Below, piece after piece: positions 1-9,029 of a stretch of DNA of 64,000 nt (position 1 is the first letter of the stretch; each line of letters starts with the position of its first letter). Both the position numbers and the translations under genes were made by a program. The stretch comes from Clavelina lepadiformis. Lineage: Eukaryota > Chordata > Ascidiacea > Aplousobranchia > Clavelinidae. Under the pieces are notes generated by a model. The model was not told where the DNA came from. It saw nothing but the letters and a program-made list of their open reading frames with translations, and did not search any database. The stretch is from the NCBI RefSeq assembly GCF_947623445.1, contig NC_135246.1:10089856-10153855 (forward strand), written 5' to 3'.

Positions 1-313
1 TAGGAAAAATAAACGAGGGGCGTTCACTCACTAATTTAGAGTGACTGGAGCGCTTGAAAAATTTGAAGGTTACGTCCCCATCTTCAAAAACCTCACTTAC
101 TTGTCCAACGTAGTACTGCACACTTTTTCTTGCAAAAAATTTGACCTGTGCAAATTCACCTTCTTTGATGTCACTTGGTTGATTAACCTTTGTCATTTCT
201 TCATGGTCTGTTGTACTCCCGTCTGAGCAGTCCTCCTCATCTGATAAGAGTGGTGGCGGTGCTTTGTTAGAGTCAGACTTTGAAGCATTTATCAATCGTT
301 TACAAATTTTCTT
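1..313 (-). pseudogene. Transposase C-terminal continuation in a shifted frame
   Basis: Directly after the stop of the main transposase frame, a different frame (+1) stays open to the window edge. It encodes an acidic, Ser-rich linker and then a compact segment with a pattern like GEFAQVKFFARK, then YYVGQV, then a Phe-rich end. I recall this kind of tail in some pogo-type transposases, but that is memory rather than a search. The junction lies in an A-rich tract encoding Lys/Glu runs, so a one-base slip is the simplest explanation. A short intron or a sequencing error is also possible. Confidence 0.5.
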
Positions 314-1847
314 ATTTTTCTTTTCTTGTCTTTTTCTTTTTTTCAACCTGTTCCATAAGTTCCTGTTTTTTAGGGGTGTCAGTTAAAATTCTGGTTCTTC
401 CACGATTTATGTTGGATTTCCTCTTTCTGGGAGCAGCTTTTGTAAATGGCCTTATGCTTTCAGGTGTGACATTCATAGGACAATCAATTGTTGATGATGT
501 AGACTTATCTGATATTTGGTGTTGTTGGCTGGTTGCTTTCTGGTCTGTTGGTTGTGTGCTGGCACTGTCAGCAACATCCATCGGGATAGGCCTGTCAGTC
601 ACATCTGAAGGCAAAAATTCCGCATCAGTAAAAATTTCACTGTCGAATGGATAGATCCCAGCAACCTTGAACCCTGATTGTATGTTTACTGGTGTGAATG
701 CTCTGGGGAAACCTCTCCCTACCATATCAGGGATGTCATAAATAGTCATTGTTGTTCCTCGATTTTCTTTCATCCAGCAGTTACAAGCGCTGTTGTAATA
801 ACGCTTGAAAGGCCCATAAACAGCCCTATCTAGCGGCTGCAGCTTATGAGAGCAGTGGGATGAAAATGAGAGTAAGACAATGCCATGCTCTTTGGCATAA
901 TCAATGACTTCCAGGCTGATGTGGCTCTGATGATTGTCTAGAAGCAATAGCACTTTGTCTTCATGGGTTGGCCTAACATGAGACACAAAGTGTTTCATCC
1001 AGATAAGAAAATTCTCTGCGGTCATCCAGCCACTTGGATGTGCTCTCCCAATGGAGCCAGTTGGAGCACCATTTTTAATAAAGTGATCCTTGTAGTGTAC
1101 CCTTGGAAATATAAACATGGGTGGAATTGCATTTCCAGTTGCACTGACAGCACAACAAAGTGTGACAAGTTGCCCTCTCTCTCCAGAAACAATAGCACCA
1201 ACTTGCTTAGCACCTGTTGCTGCGACAATCTTTCTTGGTTTCTGCACAGTGGTACAGCCAGTTTCATCTACATTCCAGATCTTGTCTGGTGTAAATCCAT
1301 CCCTTTCCAACACTGCGGCAAATTTATCATAAAAAGTTTTAACATTATGCCTGTTAAAACTGGTAGCACGACTCAGTGATGTGCTTTCTGGTGTTCTCAA
1401 GGACAAGCTGGGATGTCGTTTCATGAAAGCGCAAAGCCAGTCGCTCCCAGCCTGCTTCGCTTTAACCCAAGAGCTTGGTACTTTTAAATTAGCTTTGGTA
1501 GCATATTCATATGCCAATGATTTTACTTCACTAGTGGACAGTCCATAATATAAAGCTGATGATTTAAGTAAATATTCCACCAGAAGAAGCTCTTGGTTAC
1601 TATCAAATACTGATCTATTATTGAAATATCCGTATCTCTTCAAAGATATTTCTTCTATATCATCATTCTGATTAGAGTGTTCCTTGCGATATTTCAAACA
1701 GTACCTTCGCAAAGTCACATGAGGAATGCCATATTCCTGACCAACTTCGAGGCAAGGTCTTTTCTGTATTAACACCTGTTTCACTGCCTTTTCCATTATA
1801 TCCTTTGGAGTAGATCCACGTTCAGTTTTGCGTTTATACTCGCGCAT
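312..1847 (-). CDS. pogo/Tigger-like transposase (DDE_1 family)
   Basis: This 511-residue protein is the cut-and-paste transposase of a pogo-superfamily element. It would bind the element ends and move the DNA into TA sites in the nucleus. Residues about 13-50 look like a psq-type helix-turn-helix (AVKQVLIQKRPCLEVGQEYG). Residues about 105-165 resemble a Tc5/CENP-B-type second DNA-binding domain (SDWLCAFMKRHPSLSLRTPE). The catalytic core shows Asp194 in NVDETG, Asp304 in LLLLDNHQSH and Asp340 in LQPLDRAVYGPFK, a DD35D spacing. The tail from about 430 is Ser/Thr-rich and then Lys/Arg-rich (PRKRK), probably a nuclear localisation signal. The Met at 1847 is the first in frame and leaves the whole helix-turn-helix. 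The frame ends in a Lys-rich stretch, and a likely C-terminal domain continues in another frame. A domesticated jerky/CENP-B-like host gene is less likely given the adjoining transposon end. Confidence 0.85.
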   Translation of the reverse strand: MREYKRKTERGSTPKDIMEKAVKQVLIQKRPCLEVGQEYGIPHVTLRRYCLKYRKEHSNQNDDIEEISLKRYGYFNNRSVFDSNQELLLVEYLLKSSALYYGLSTSEVKSLAYEYATKANLKVPSSWVKAKQAGSDWLCAFMKRHPSLSLRTPESTSLSRATSFNRHNVKTFYDKFAAVLERDGFTPDKIWNVDETGCTTVQKPRKIVAATGAKQVGAIVSGERGQLVTLCCAVSATGNAIPPMFIFPRVHYKDHFIKNGAPTGSIGRAHPSGWMTAENFLIWMKHFVSHVRPTHEDKVLLLLDNHQSHISLEVIDYAKEHGIVLLSFSSHCSHKLQPLDRAVYGPFKRYYNSACNCWMKENRGTTMTIYDIPDMVGRGFPRAFTPVNIQSGFKVAGIYPFDSEIFTDAEFLPSDVTDRPIPMDVADSASTQPTDQKATSQQHQISDKSTSSTIDCPMNVTPESIRPFTKAAPRKRKSNINRGRTRILTDTPKKQELMEQVEKKKKTRKEK

Positions 1848-3050
1848 ACTTTCAATTAAAAAGTGTAGTTATTTATCTATCTGTATCAACTAACAAGTTC
1901 CAACTTAACTGTACAAGGCTGTATAAGTAAAAGATATAAATTCCATCAAGCATTAATGAAAGGAATTTTTACTCATATGATTTTACTCATATAATACAGC
2001 TTAAAGCAAGTGTTTAGCACAAGTTATTCATAATTGGGATTACTTGGAGCATTTTCCAAATAACCCCGTAAGCACATGGGAGAGAAAACTTACTTTTTAT
2101 GTAGCCACTAAACCAGGTAATTTAATTGTCTCTGCCTTTTCTGGTGCCATGGCACCTACGGTCTGTAGTGGCTTGGGAGCCACATCCAATAACATTATAT
2201 CAATTGTGGAAACAGGCACCATTTAATTATTGAAACATTGTTCATGATAAAACTGCAACTAGCATTTCTGCAAGCTGCAATTTGGCTGCAGTTGCAACTT
2301 TATAAAACTGCAATCGTGATGCAACATTTGGAAACTTGCTCTAAATAACTTTATGTGAAAACGCCGTTTAATACGTTACCAGGCGATTTCATAGCAACCC
2401 TGGTTGTAACTGAATGTAATTCCCAGGGCAAACGCTTTGTGTTCATCGTTCGCGCGTTTTGAAATGTTCGTGTATTTTGTGTTGAATATTTCCGTTCACA
2501 TCGCTCCGCTTTATAAACTCGAACTGATACGCGAGTAAAACCGCAGACAGAGGGATACCGAATCGTACGAACGTATTACGTTAGTCGTGTTAAAATGTAA
2601 TTCGTTAGACTTGTTTTAATTGGTGAATGCTAAGTTTGTGATTGTGTAATATTAATCGGAACCTGTACAGTTCCTACAATAAAGGATTGCTTCTGATAAA
2701 CTGCATCTGATTAATCGTAAGAGCTTTCGGCTAGTGACCGTAGTAACACGTTAAGGTTAGAGAATTCTAACCGCACGCAACCACGGAGTCAGATCATTAA
2801 TTCGGCAGGTAAATTAAGTCCGAAGAACATAAGTTAAGACAAGCAGCATCCTCTGCAGGTCAAAATAGACTAATGAACTTTCATTTGTCTCTCTAGAGCA
2901 CTATGTTACACTATATTTACCAACAAGCTCGAATTTTAGTTCAAAGTGAAAAAAACAGAAAAACGTGTACCACTCTTATCCTTCTGCTCTGAGATCAATA
3001 AAATTAACATGGCGAATAGATAACATCGTTATCAATCACTAAGGGGCAGT
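1848..3050. other. Non-coding stretch upstream of the transposase
   Basis: No convincing gene is visible. It is AT-rich, with a GC-richer patch around 2400-2580, an AATAAA-type signal near 2679 and short inverted repeats near 2756-2772. It is probably the 5' region of the pogo element, possibly with an intron or another old insertion. Confidence 0.4.
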
Positions 3051-3095
3051 AAAAATTTACAAAGATGTTCGGGGAGTACTAAAACTGCGATTTTT

Positions 3096-3129
3096 CAACT
3101 AACCCTGCTCTCCAACTAACCCCGGTCTC
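3096..3129. repeat. Subterminal 17-bp direct repeats of the pogo element
   Basis: Two adjacent near-copies, caactaaccctgctctc (3096-3112) and caactaaccccggtctc (3113-3129), sit at the edge of the tRNA array. Tandem motifs at a transposon end usually serve as transposase binding sites. The position next to the TA supports this, but the opposite end is not available for comparison. Confidence 0.55.
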
Positions 3130-3161
3130 CCCTACTGGATGAAATAAAGGTCGATCGCCGC

Positions 3162-3233
3162 TCCCAGATGGTCTAGTGGTCAGGATTCCTGGCTTTCACC
3201 CAGGCGGCCCGGGTTCGATTCCCGGTCTGGGAA
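3162..3233 (+). tRNA. tRNA-Glu(TTC), F1
   Basis: Array consensus. Anticodon stem CCTGG/CCAGG with loop CTTTCAC gives UUC. A box TGGTCTAGTGG, B box GGTTCGATTCC. First gene of the array, only about 28 bp from its left border. Confidence 0.95.
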
Positions 3234-3240
3234 AGTGCAT

Positions 3241-3311
3241 GCATTGATGGTTCAGTGGTAGAATTCTCGCCTGCCACGCGGGAGGCCCGGGTTCGATTCC
3301 CGGTCAATGCA
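3241..3311 (+). tRNA. tRNA-Gly(GCC), F1
   Basis: Array consensus. Anticodon loop CTGCCAC gives GCC. Starts 7 nt after Glu; TTTT follows the discriminator base immediately. Confidence 0.95.
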
Positions 3312-3561
3312 TTTTCTTAACATTACCTGGATAACCTTTCGTGTGAGTGCCCAGAAAGTGTATTTTCGCTTTGATGACAAAAATGTTTTGAAGAATAAGG
3401 GTTGTTGTTCGTTAATAGGGAGGTATATGCCGTGATAACTTAGAGAAATGGATTTCTGAAAGAAAATATCTCAATTTGCCAGAAAATTCTTCAATAAAAC
3501 AAAAATTTCAAAGTCGGAATAATGGTGAAATTAATCGTTGTTTTGGACCCCAAACAATCGA

Positions 3562-3635
3562 GGCCGATTAGCTCAGTTGGTTAGAGCGTCGTGCTAATAA
3601 CGCAAATGTCGCGGGTTCGAGCCCCGTATTGGCAA
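3562..3635 (+). tRNA. tRNA-Ile(AAT), F1, variant
   Basis: Anticodon AAU (read as IAU after editing). C72 is replaced by A (end GGCAA), so the first acceptor pair is lost. A second change lies next to the anticodon stem. Possibly inactive. Confidence 0.75.
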
Positions 3636-3641
3636 AAGCAT

Positions 3642-3714
3642 GCCTCGATAGCTCAGTTGGGAGACCGTTAGACTGAAGATCTAAAGGTCCCTGGTTCAAT
3701 CCCGGGTCGAGGCA
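3642..3714 (+). tRNA. tRNA-Phe(GAA), F1, variant
   Basis: Anticodon GAA. One D-stem G is replaced by C (GAGACCG for GAGAGCG), costing a D-stem pair. Confidence 0.8.
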
Positions 3715-4149
3715 ACTAATTTCGATCACTTCGTTCTTTTGAGAAGTCATTTCCTTTTAGGAACACAATTTTAAGCGGGAACATTTTATGTGTGACGAGG
3801 TCTCAACCAATGCGTGATATTAAAAAGACGAAAAATGTTGCAGTCCAATGCGCATGTGACGTCGACGTGGGCCGGTTTGATATGGATTTGGCGATAGCGG
3901 ATTGCAGGTCCAGGCTAAGCTGTAAATTATTTAGAAGTCGCATATTTGTTTTCCGTGGATTAGTTGTTCGAAACTTTTACTCTCAAAACATGCTGTAAAG
4001 TTTAGGTGGTTGTTTTATAAATTTTATTAAAATGATTCTGTCCAAACTAAGAATGTAGGCATTCCTAGCCTATATCTCGTTGCAAGCCAAAATTGAGGAA
4101 GGCTCGTGATGTAGTTTTGCGATAGTAGCTTCTTGGTTTAATGTTCAAT

Positions 4150-4178
4150 GGTCCCTGGTTCAATCGCGTGTCGAGGCA
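4150..4178 (+). pseudogene. tRNA-Phe 3' remnant heading spacer B, F1
   Basis: A 29-nt piece matching tRNA-Phe from the variable loop to the 3' end, with the 3' T-stem strand changed (CGCGTG for CCCGGG), so it cannot pair. It lies 508 nt after the start of tRNA-Phe here and recurs at the same place in every full unit. It marks the start of the duplicated spacer B. Confidence 0.8.
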
Positions 4179-4569
4179 ACTAATTTCGTTCACTTTGTTT
4201 TGTTGAGGTGTCAGTTCGCATTAGGAACACATTTTTCAGCTGGAAACACTGTGTTTATGACGATTTCGCAACCAATGCGTCATATCTACTGGATGAAAAA
4301 TGTCGAAGTGCAATGTGCATGTGACGTCGACGTGGGCTGGTTTGTTATTATTTTGTAATTCTGTCAAACTGAGAATGTAGGCATTCTTAGCCTAGATCTC
4401 GTTGCAAGCGAATATTGATGGAGGCTCGTGAAGTGGTTCTACGACAGTAGCTTCTTAGTTAAATGTACTTTGCATTGAAAAGCCAATTTTTTAAAAATTG
4501 GATCATGATCCCTTGAGCCGGATTTCAGTCAAAGTATATTTACTGTATCAAATAAAGATCGATCACCGC

Positions 4570-4641
4570 TCCCAGATGGTCTAGTGGTCAGGATTCCTGG
4601 CTTTCACCCAGGCGGCCCGGGTTCGATTCCCGGTCTGGGAA
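4570..4641 (+). tRNA. tRNA-Glu(TTC), F2
   Basis: Consensus copy. Confidence 0.95.
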
Positions 4642-4648
4642 AGTGCAT

Positions 4649-4719
4649 GCATTGATGGTTCAGTGGTAGAATTCTCGCCTGCCACGCGGGAGGCCCGGGT
4701 TCGATTCCCGGTCAATGCA
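4649..4719 (+). tRNA. tRNA-Gly(GCC), F2
   Basis: Consensus copy. Confidence 0.95.
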
Positions 4720-4968
4720 TTTTCTTAACATTACCTGGATAACCTTTCGTGTGAGTGCCCAGAAAGTGTATTTTCGCTTTGATGACAAAAATGTTTTGAA
4801 GAATAAGGATTGTTGTTCGTTAATAGGGAGGTTTATGCCGTGATAACTTAGAGAAATGGATTGCTGAAAGAAAAATTCTCAATTTGCCAGAAAATTCTTC
4901 AATAAAACAAAAATTTCAAAGTCGGAATAATGGTGAAATTAATCGTTGTTTTGGACCCGAACAATCGA

Positions 4969-5042
4969 GGCCGATTAGCTCAGTTGGTTAGAGCGTCGTG
5001 CTAATAACGCGAATGTCGCTGGTTCGAGCCCCGTATTGGCCA
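4969..5042 (+). tRNA. tRNA-Ile(AAT), F2, variant
   Basis: One T-stem base changed (GCTGG for GCGGG), giving a mid-stem mismatch. Confidence 0.8.
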
Positions 5043-5048
5043 AAGCTT

Positions 5049-5121
5049 GCCTCGATAGCTCAGTTGGGAGAGCGTTAGACTGAAGATCTAAAGGTCCCTG
5101 GTTCAATCCCGGGTCGAGGAA
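5049..5121 (+). tRNA. tRNA-Phe(GAA), F2, variant
   Basis: C72 replaced by A (GAGGAA end), so the first acceptor pair is lost. Otherwise consensus. Confidence 0.8.
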
Positions 5122-5879
5122 ACTAATTTCGATTACTTCGTTCTTTTGAGAAGTCATTTCCTTTTAGGAACACAATTTTAAGCGGGAACATTTTATGTGT
5201 GACGAGGTCTCAACCAATGCGTGATATTAAAAAGATGAAAAATGTTGCAGTCCAATGCGCATGTGACGTCGACGTGGGCTGGTTTGATATGGTTTTGGCG
5301 ATAGCGTATTGCAGGTCCAGGTTAATCTGTAAATTATTTAGAAGTCGCATATTTATTTTCCGTGGATTTATTGTCCGAAACTTTTACTCTCAAAACATGC
5401 TGTAAAGTTTAGGTGGTTGTTTTATAAATTTTAGTAAAATGATTCTGTCCAAACTAAGAATGTAGGCATTCCTAGCCTATATATCGTTGCAAGCCAAAAT
5501 TGAGAAAGGCTCGTGATGTAGTTTTGCGATAGTAGATTCTTGGTTTAATGTTCAATGGTCCCTGGTTCAATCCCGGGTCGAGGCAACTAATTTCGATTAC
5601 TTCGTTCTTTTGAGAAGTCATTTCCTTTTAGGAACACAATTTTAAGCGGGAACATTTTATGTGTGACGAGGTCTCCACCAATGCGTGATATTAAAAAGAC
5701 GAAAAATGTTGCAGTCCAATGCGCATGTGACGTCGACGTGTGCTGGTTTGATATAGTTTTGGCGATAGCTTATTGCAGGTCCAGGCTAAGCTGTAAATTA
5801 TTTAGAAGTCGCATATTTGTTTTCCGTGGATTAGTTGTTCGAAACTTTTACTCTCAAAACATGCTGTAAAGTTTAGGTG

Positions 5880-5883
5880 GTTG
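5880..5883. repeat. Target-site duplication GTTG, left
   Basis: GTTG here and at 7917-7920 flank the LTR element. Uninterrupted units have a single GTTG at this point of spacer A. Confidence 0.9.
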
Positions 5884-6337
5884 TGTAACCAAACTTTCTT
5901 TGACCAGGAATCTTCCCGCTTAACGGCTAGTCAATTAGCTCTGTCTTCTTTATTCACATTTAATGGCATATCTCTTAGGTAAAAACATACGTCCTTCTGT
6001 TATCTCCCCCAAACGTTACTGCCGACCACCGTCGCCCAGCCGAGCACAGTACTACACCAAACAAATTCCACGCGCTGAAGGAATCAACGTGGAACGTAAA
6101 ACACGATACTAATTTAGCCTTTGGGGTAACTACTTGACACGTCACAAGAGATTTGATAAAAACAGGTGTGCAAGAACAAGTAAAAGAACATAAACAACTA
6201 AAACACAGCAGCACGTGAACATGCACAAAGAGACAACACAACGCGGATAAATCGATGTATAAAACGTGACGGTGCGAATAAAAACGAATAAAACGTGACT
6301 GATATAAAAACGGTGTATACAAATACTTCTCGTGACA
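5884..6337 (-). repeat. 3' LTR of the LTR element
   Basis: 454 bp, bounded by TG and CA, a near-identical direct repeat of 7463-7916. Confidence 0.9.
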
Positions 6338-6350
6338 TCGCCCCCCCGTT
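6338..6350 (-). other. Polypurine tract
   Basis: On the minus strand AACGGGGGGGCGA lies directly upstream of the 3' LTR, the usual place for plus-strand priming. Confidence 0.7.
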
Positions 6351-6418
6351 CAGTTCTTTTTCGTCCCCGGAAAAGCCATCCAACATCCGAGCAAACGACC
6401 ATCGTTCGCAGCTCCCCG

Positions 6419-7396
6419 TCAATCGTCTGGCGCTCCGTTGTTGATGAGCACCACGCAACCCAAACCGACCGTCCAGCTTGTTGAACACCCGTCCCCTGGT
6501 GTCGCTGACGACTCCACTGCACAAAAATCACTCGATTGGCTCACCTCGTGATTGCACCGAAACAAACCCACGCCCCAAATACGCTGCTTGCTGGCTGGAG
6601 CAGACTCAGCGGCCTGCTCCTCGGGAGCCGGAGTTTCAGCGGCTTGTTCTGCTGGAGCTGACTCAGTGGCCTGCTCTTCGGGAGAGGTTTCGGCAGCCTC
6701 CTCGGCTGGAGCGGACCCAGCGGCCTGCTCTTCGGGAACCGGAGTTTCAGCAGCTTGTTCTGTTGGAGCGGACTCAGCGGCCTGCTCTTCGGGAGCTGGA
6801 GTTTCAGTAGCTTGTTCTGCTGGAGTGGACTCAGCGGCCTGCTCTTCGGGAGCGGGAGTTTCAGCAGCTTCTTCAGCTGGAGTAGACTCAGCAGCCTGCT
6901 CTTCGGGAGCGGGAATTTTGGCAGCTTCTTCAGCTGGAGCAGACACGGCGGCCTGCTCTTCGTGAGCGGGAGTTTCGGCAGCTTCTTCAGCTGGAGTAGA
7001 CTCAGCAGCCTGCTCTTCGGGAGCGGGAGTTTCAGTAGTTTCTACCGCACATATGCGTTTTCGTACAGCGAAAGCCAACGAAGGTATTGCTCTGTCGGCA
7101 TCGAATTGAGTTCCATTTAATACTCGACATTTGTTACTTTCCGTAGAACAAACGGGCGGCCTCGCTTCGGTACCTCTTTTCACCAACTCATCATACTCCA
7201 AGTCGAAAAGCGACAAGTCTCTGCCTCGTACATCCCAGCTTAAATCTTCATCCAAGCTGTTAATTAAAAGGTGCTTCTTTAAAGCAGGATTCGCTTCAAT
7301 CGTCGTGCAATAAGTATCGAAGCGATGGAAAAAGCTTAGGAAATCTGCGTTCGGCTCATATTTAGGCGGCGGAATAGCAAAATAGATGGTGGACAT
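6419..7396 (-). CDS. Gag-like reading frame of the LTR element
   Basis: A 325-residue frame. Residues about 1-70 look like the start of a retrotransposon Gag (FAIPPPKYEPNADFLSFFHR, then a helix-rich stretch). The middle is a run of imperfect repeats rich in Ala, Pro and Glu, with a period near 19 residues. The end shows no zinc knuckle I can recognise. The family is not certain. Confidence 0.55.
   Translation of the reverse strand: MSTIYFAIPPPKYEPNADFLSFFHRFDTYCTTIEANPALKKHLLINSLDEDLSWDVRGRDLSLFDLEYDELVKRGTEARPPVCSTESNKCRVLNGTQFDADRAIPSLAFAVRKRICAVETTETPAPEEQAAESTPAEEAAETPAHEEQAAVSAPAEEAAKIPAPEEQAAESTPAEEAAETPAPEEQAAESTPAEQATETPAPEEQAAESAPTEQAAETPVPEEQAAGSAPAEEAAETSPEEQATESAPAEQAAETPAPEEQAAESAPASKQRIWGVGLFRCNHEVSQSSDFCAVESSATPGDGCSTSWTVGLGCVVLINNGAPDD
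6590..7045 (-). repeat. Coding minisatellite in the gag-like frame
   Basis: Imperfect tandem repeats of about 57 bp encoding units like APEEQAAESAPAEEAAETP. The frame is kept across the repeats. Confidence 0.8.
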
Positions 7397-7442
7397 CGTG
7401 AAACTTCCAAACGTTTATGGGAATAGTTTCGTTGACTGCGGG

Positions 7443-7460
7443 ATCCTGGCGCGCTCGCCA
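7443..7460 (-). other. Primer-binding-site-like sequence
   Basis: On the minus strand TGGCGAGCGCG begins 2 nt inside the 5' LTR. TGG is the complement of a tRNA CCA end. The primer tRNA was not identified. Confidence 0.55.
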
Positions 7461-7462
7461 AT

Positions 7463-7916
7463 TGTAACCAAACTTTCTTTGACCAGGAATCTTCCCGCTT
7501 AACGGCTAGTCAATTAGCTCTGTCTTCTTTATTCACATTTAATGGCATATCTCTTAGGTAAAAACATACGTCCTTCTGTTATCTCCCCCAAACGTTACTG
7601 CCGACCACCGTCGCCCAGCCGAGCACAGTACTACACCAAACAAATTCCACGCGCTGAAGGAATCAACGTGGAACGTAAAACACGAGACTAATTTAGCCTT
7701 TGGGGTAACTACTTGACACGTCACAAGAGATTTGATAAAAACAGGTGTGCAAGAACAAGTAAAAGAACATAAACAACTAAAACACAGCAGCACGTGAACA
7801 TGCACAAAGAGACAACACAACGCGGATAAATCGATGTATAAAACGTGACGGTGCGAATAAAAACGAATAAAACGTGACTGATATAAAAACGGTGTATACA
7901 AATACTTCTCGTGACA
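7463..7916 (-). repeat. 5' LTR of the LTR element
   Basis: 454 bp, near-identical to 5884-6337, followed by the GTTG duplication at 7917-7920. Confidence 0.9.
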
Positions 7917-8057
7917 GTTGTTTTATAAATTTTAGTAAAATGATTCTGTCCAAACTAAGAATGTAGGCATTCCTAGCCTATATATCGTTGCAAGCCAAAA
8001 TTGAGGAAGGCTCGTGATGTAGTTTTGCGATAGTAGCTTCTTGGTTTAATGTTCAAT

Positions 8058-8086
8058 GGTCCCTGGTTCAATCGCGTGTCGAGGCA
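8058..8086 (+). pseudogene. tRNA-Phe 3' remnant heading spacer B, F2
   Basis: Usual mutated form of the remnant. It starts the only spacer B of this unit. Confidence 0.8.
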
Positions 8087-8476
8087 ACTAATTTCGTTCA
8101 CTTTGTTTTGTTGAGGTGTCAGTTCGCATTAGGAACACATTTTTCAGCTGGAAACACTGTGTTTATGACGATTTCGCAACCAATGCGTCATATCTACTGG
8201 ATGAAAAATGTCGAAGTGCAATGTGCATGTGACGTCGACGTGGGCTGGTTTGTTATTATTTTGTAATTCTGTCAAACTGAGAATGTAGGCATTCTTAGCC
8301 TAGATCTCGTTGCAAGCGAATATTGATGGAGGCTCGTGAAGTGTTCTACGACAGTAGCTTCTTAGTTAAATGTACTTTGCATTGAAAAGCCAATTTTTTT
8401 GAAATTGGCTCATGATCCCTTGAACCGGATTTCAGTCAAAGTATATTTACTGGATCAAATAAAGATCGATCGCCGC

Positions 8477-8548
8477 TCCCAGATGGTCTAGTGGTCAGGA
8501 TTCCTGGCTTTCACCCAGGCGGCCCGGGTTCGATTCCCGGTCTGGGAA
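8477..8548 (+). tRNA. tRNA-Glu(TTC), F3
   Basis: Consensus copy. Confidence 0.95.
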
Positions 8549-8555
8549 AGTGCAT

Positions 8556-8626
8556 GCATTGATGGTTCAGTGGTAGAATTCTCGCCTGCCACGCGGGAGG
8601 CCCGGGTTCGATTCCCGGTCAATGCA
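8556..8626 (+). tRNA. tRNA-Gly(GCC), F3
   Basis: Consensus copy. Confidence 0.95.
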
Positions 8627-8876
8627 TTTTCTTAACATTACCTGGATAACCTTTCGTGTGAGTGCCCAGAAAGTGTATTTTCGCTTTGATGACAAAAATG
8701 TTTTGAAGAATAAGGATTGTTGTTCGTTAATAGGGAGGTATATGCCGTGATAACTTAATGAGATGGATTGCTGAAAGAAAAATTCTCAATTTGCCAGAAA
8801 ATTCTTCAATAAAACCAAAATTTTAAAGTCGGAATAATGGTGAAATTAATCGTTGTTTTGGACCCCAAACAATCGA

Positions 8877-8950
8877 GGCCGATTAGCTCAGTTGGTTAGA
8901 GCGTCGTGCTAATAACGCGAATGTCGCGGGTTCGAGCCCCGTATTGGCCA
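8877..8950 (+). tRNA. tRNA-Ile(AAT), F3
   Basis: Consensus copy: acceptor GGCCGAT/ATTGGCC, anticodon AAU, D-loop GG present. Confidence 0.95.
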
Positions 8951-8956
8951 AAGCTT

Positions 8957-9029
8957 GCCTCGATAGCTCAGTTGGGAGAGCGTTAGACTGAAGATCTAAA
9001 GGTCCCTGGTTCAATCCCGGGTCGAGGCA
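8957..9029 (+). tRNA. tRNA-Phe(GAA), F3
   Basis: Consensus copy: acceptor GCCTCGA/TCGAGGC, anticodon loop CTGAAGA. First T-run downstream is TTTT about 23 nt past the gene. Confidence 0.95.

Larger units (their letters stand above)
1..3132 (-). mobile_element. pogo/Tigger-like DNA transposon, partial (runs off left edge)
   Basis: The element is defined by the transposase frame at 312-1847 and by a right end with two subterminal direct repeats (3096-3129). That end stops at a TA (3133-3134), after which tRNA-array sequence begins. Pogo elements insert at TA, so this fits an element inserted flush into the first array unit. The other end is outside the window, so terminal inverted repeats cannot be compared. 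The extent from 1848 to 3050 is inferred from continuity only. Confidence 0.6.
5884..7916 (-). mobile_element. Short LTR retrotransposon, gag-only type, Ty3/Gypsy-like by target size
   Basis: A 2,033-bp element with 454-bp direct repeats beginning TG and ending CA, a 4-bp target duplication, a primer-binding-site-like stretch, a purine tract and one gag-like frame. No protease, reverse transcriptase or integrase is recognisable, so it looks like a non-autonomous form with whole ends. The LTRs differ at about one position by eye, which makes the insertion recent. Assignment to Gypsy rests on the 4-bp duplication and is tentative. Confidence 0.85.
5557..8057 (+). repeat. Extra spacer A copy in F2, split by an LTR element
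   Basis: At 5557-5585 the tRNA-Phe remnant has the unmutated CCCGGG T-stem and is followed by spacer A rather than spacer B sequence. Spacer A is therefore present twice, and spacer B follows only from 8058. This is the expected product of unequal exchange between the homologous A and B spacers. The second copy was later split by the element at 5884-7916. Confidence 0.85.

Noticed and set aside
2405-2850. Possible solo LTR (TGTAAC start, AATAAAGG, inverted short repeats)
   Set aside because: No matching end with a target duplication could be found, and the stretch fits as the upstream region of the pogo element.
3371-3460. Box C/D snoRNA-like motifs in the Gly-Ile spacer (TTGATGA, GTGATAA, CTGA)
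   Set aside because: No terminal stem adjoins the boxes, the C box lacks the consensus purine, and conservation between units is uninformative in a tandem repeat.
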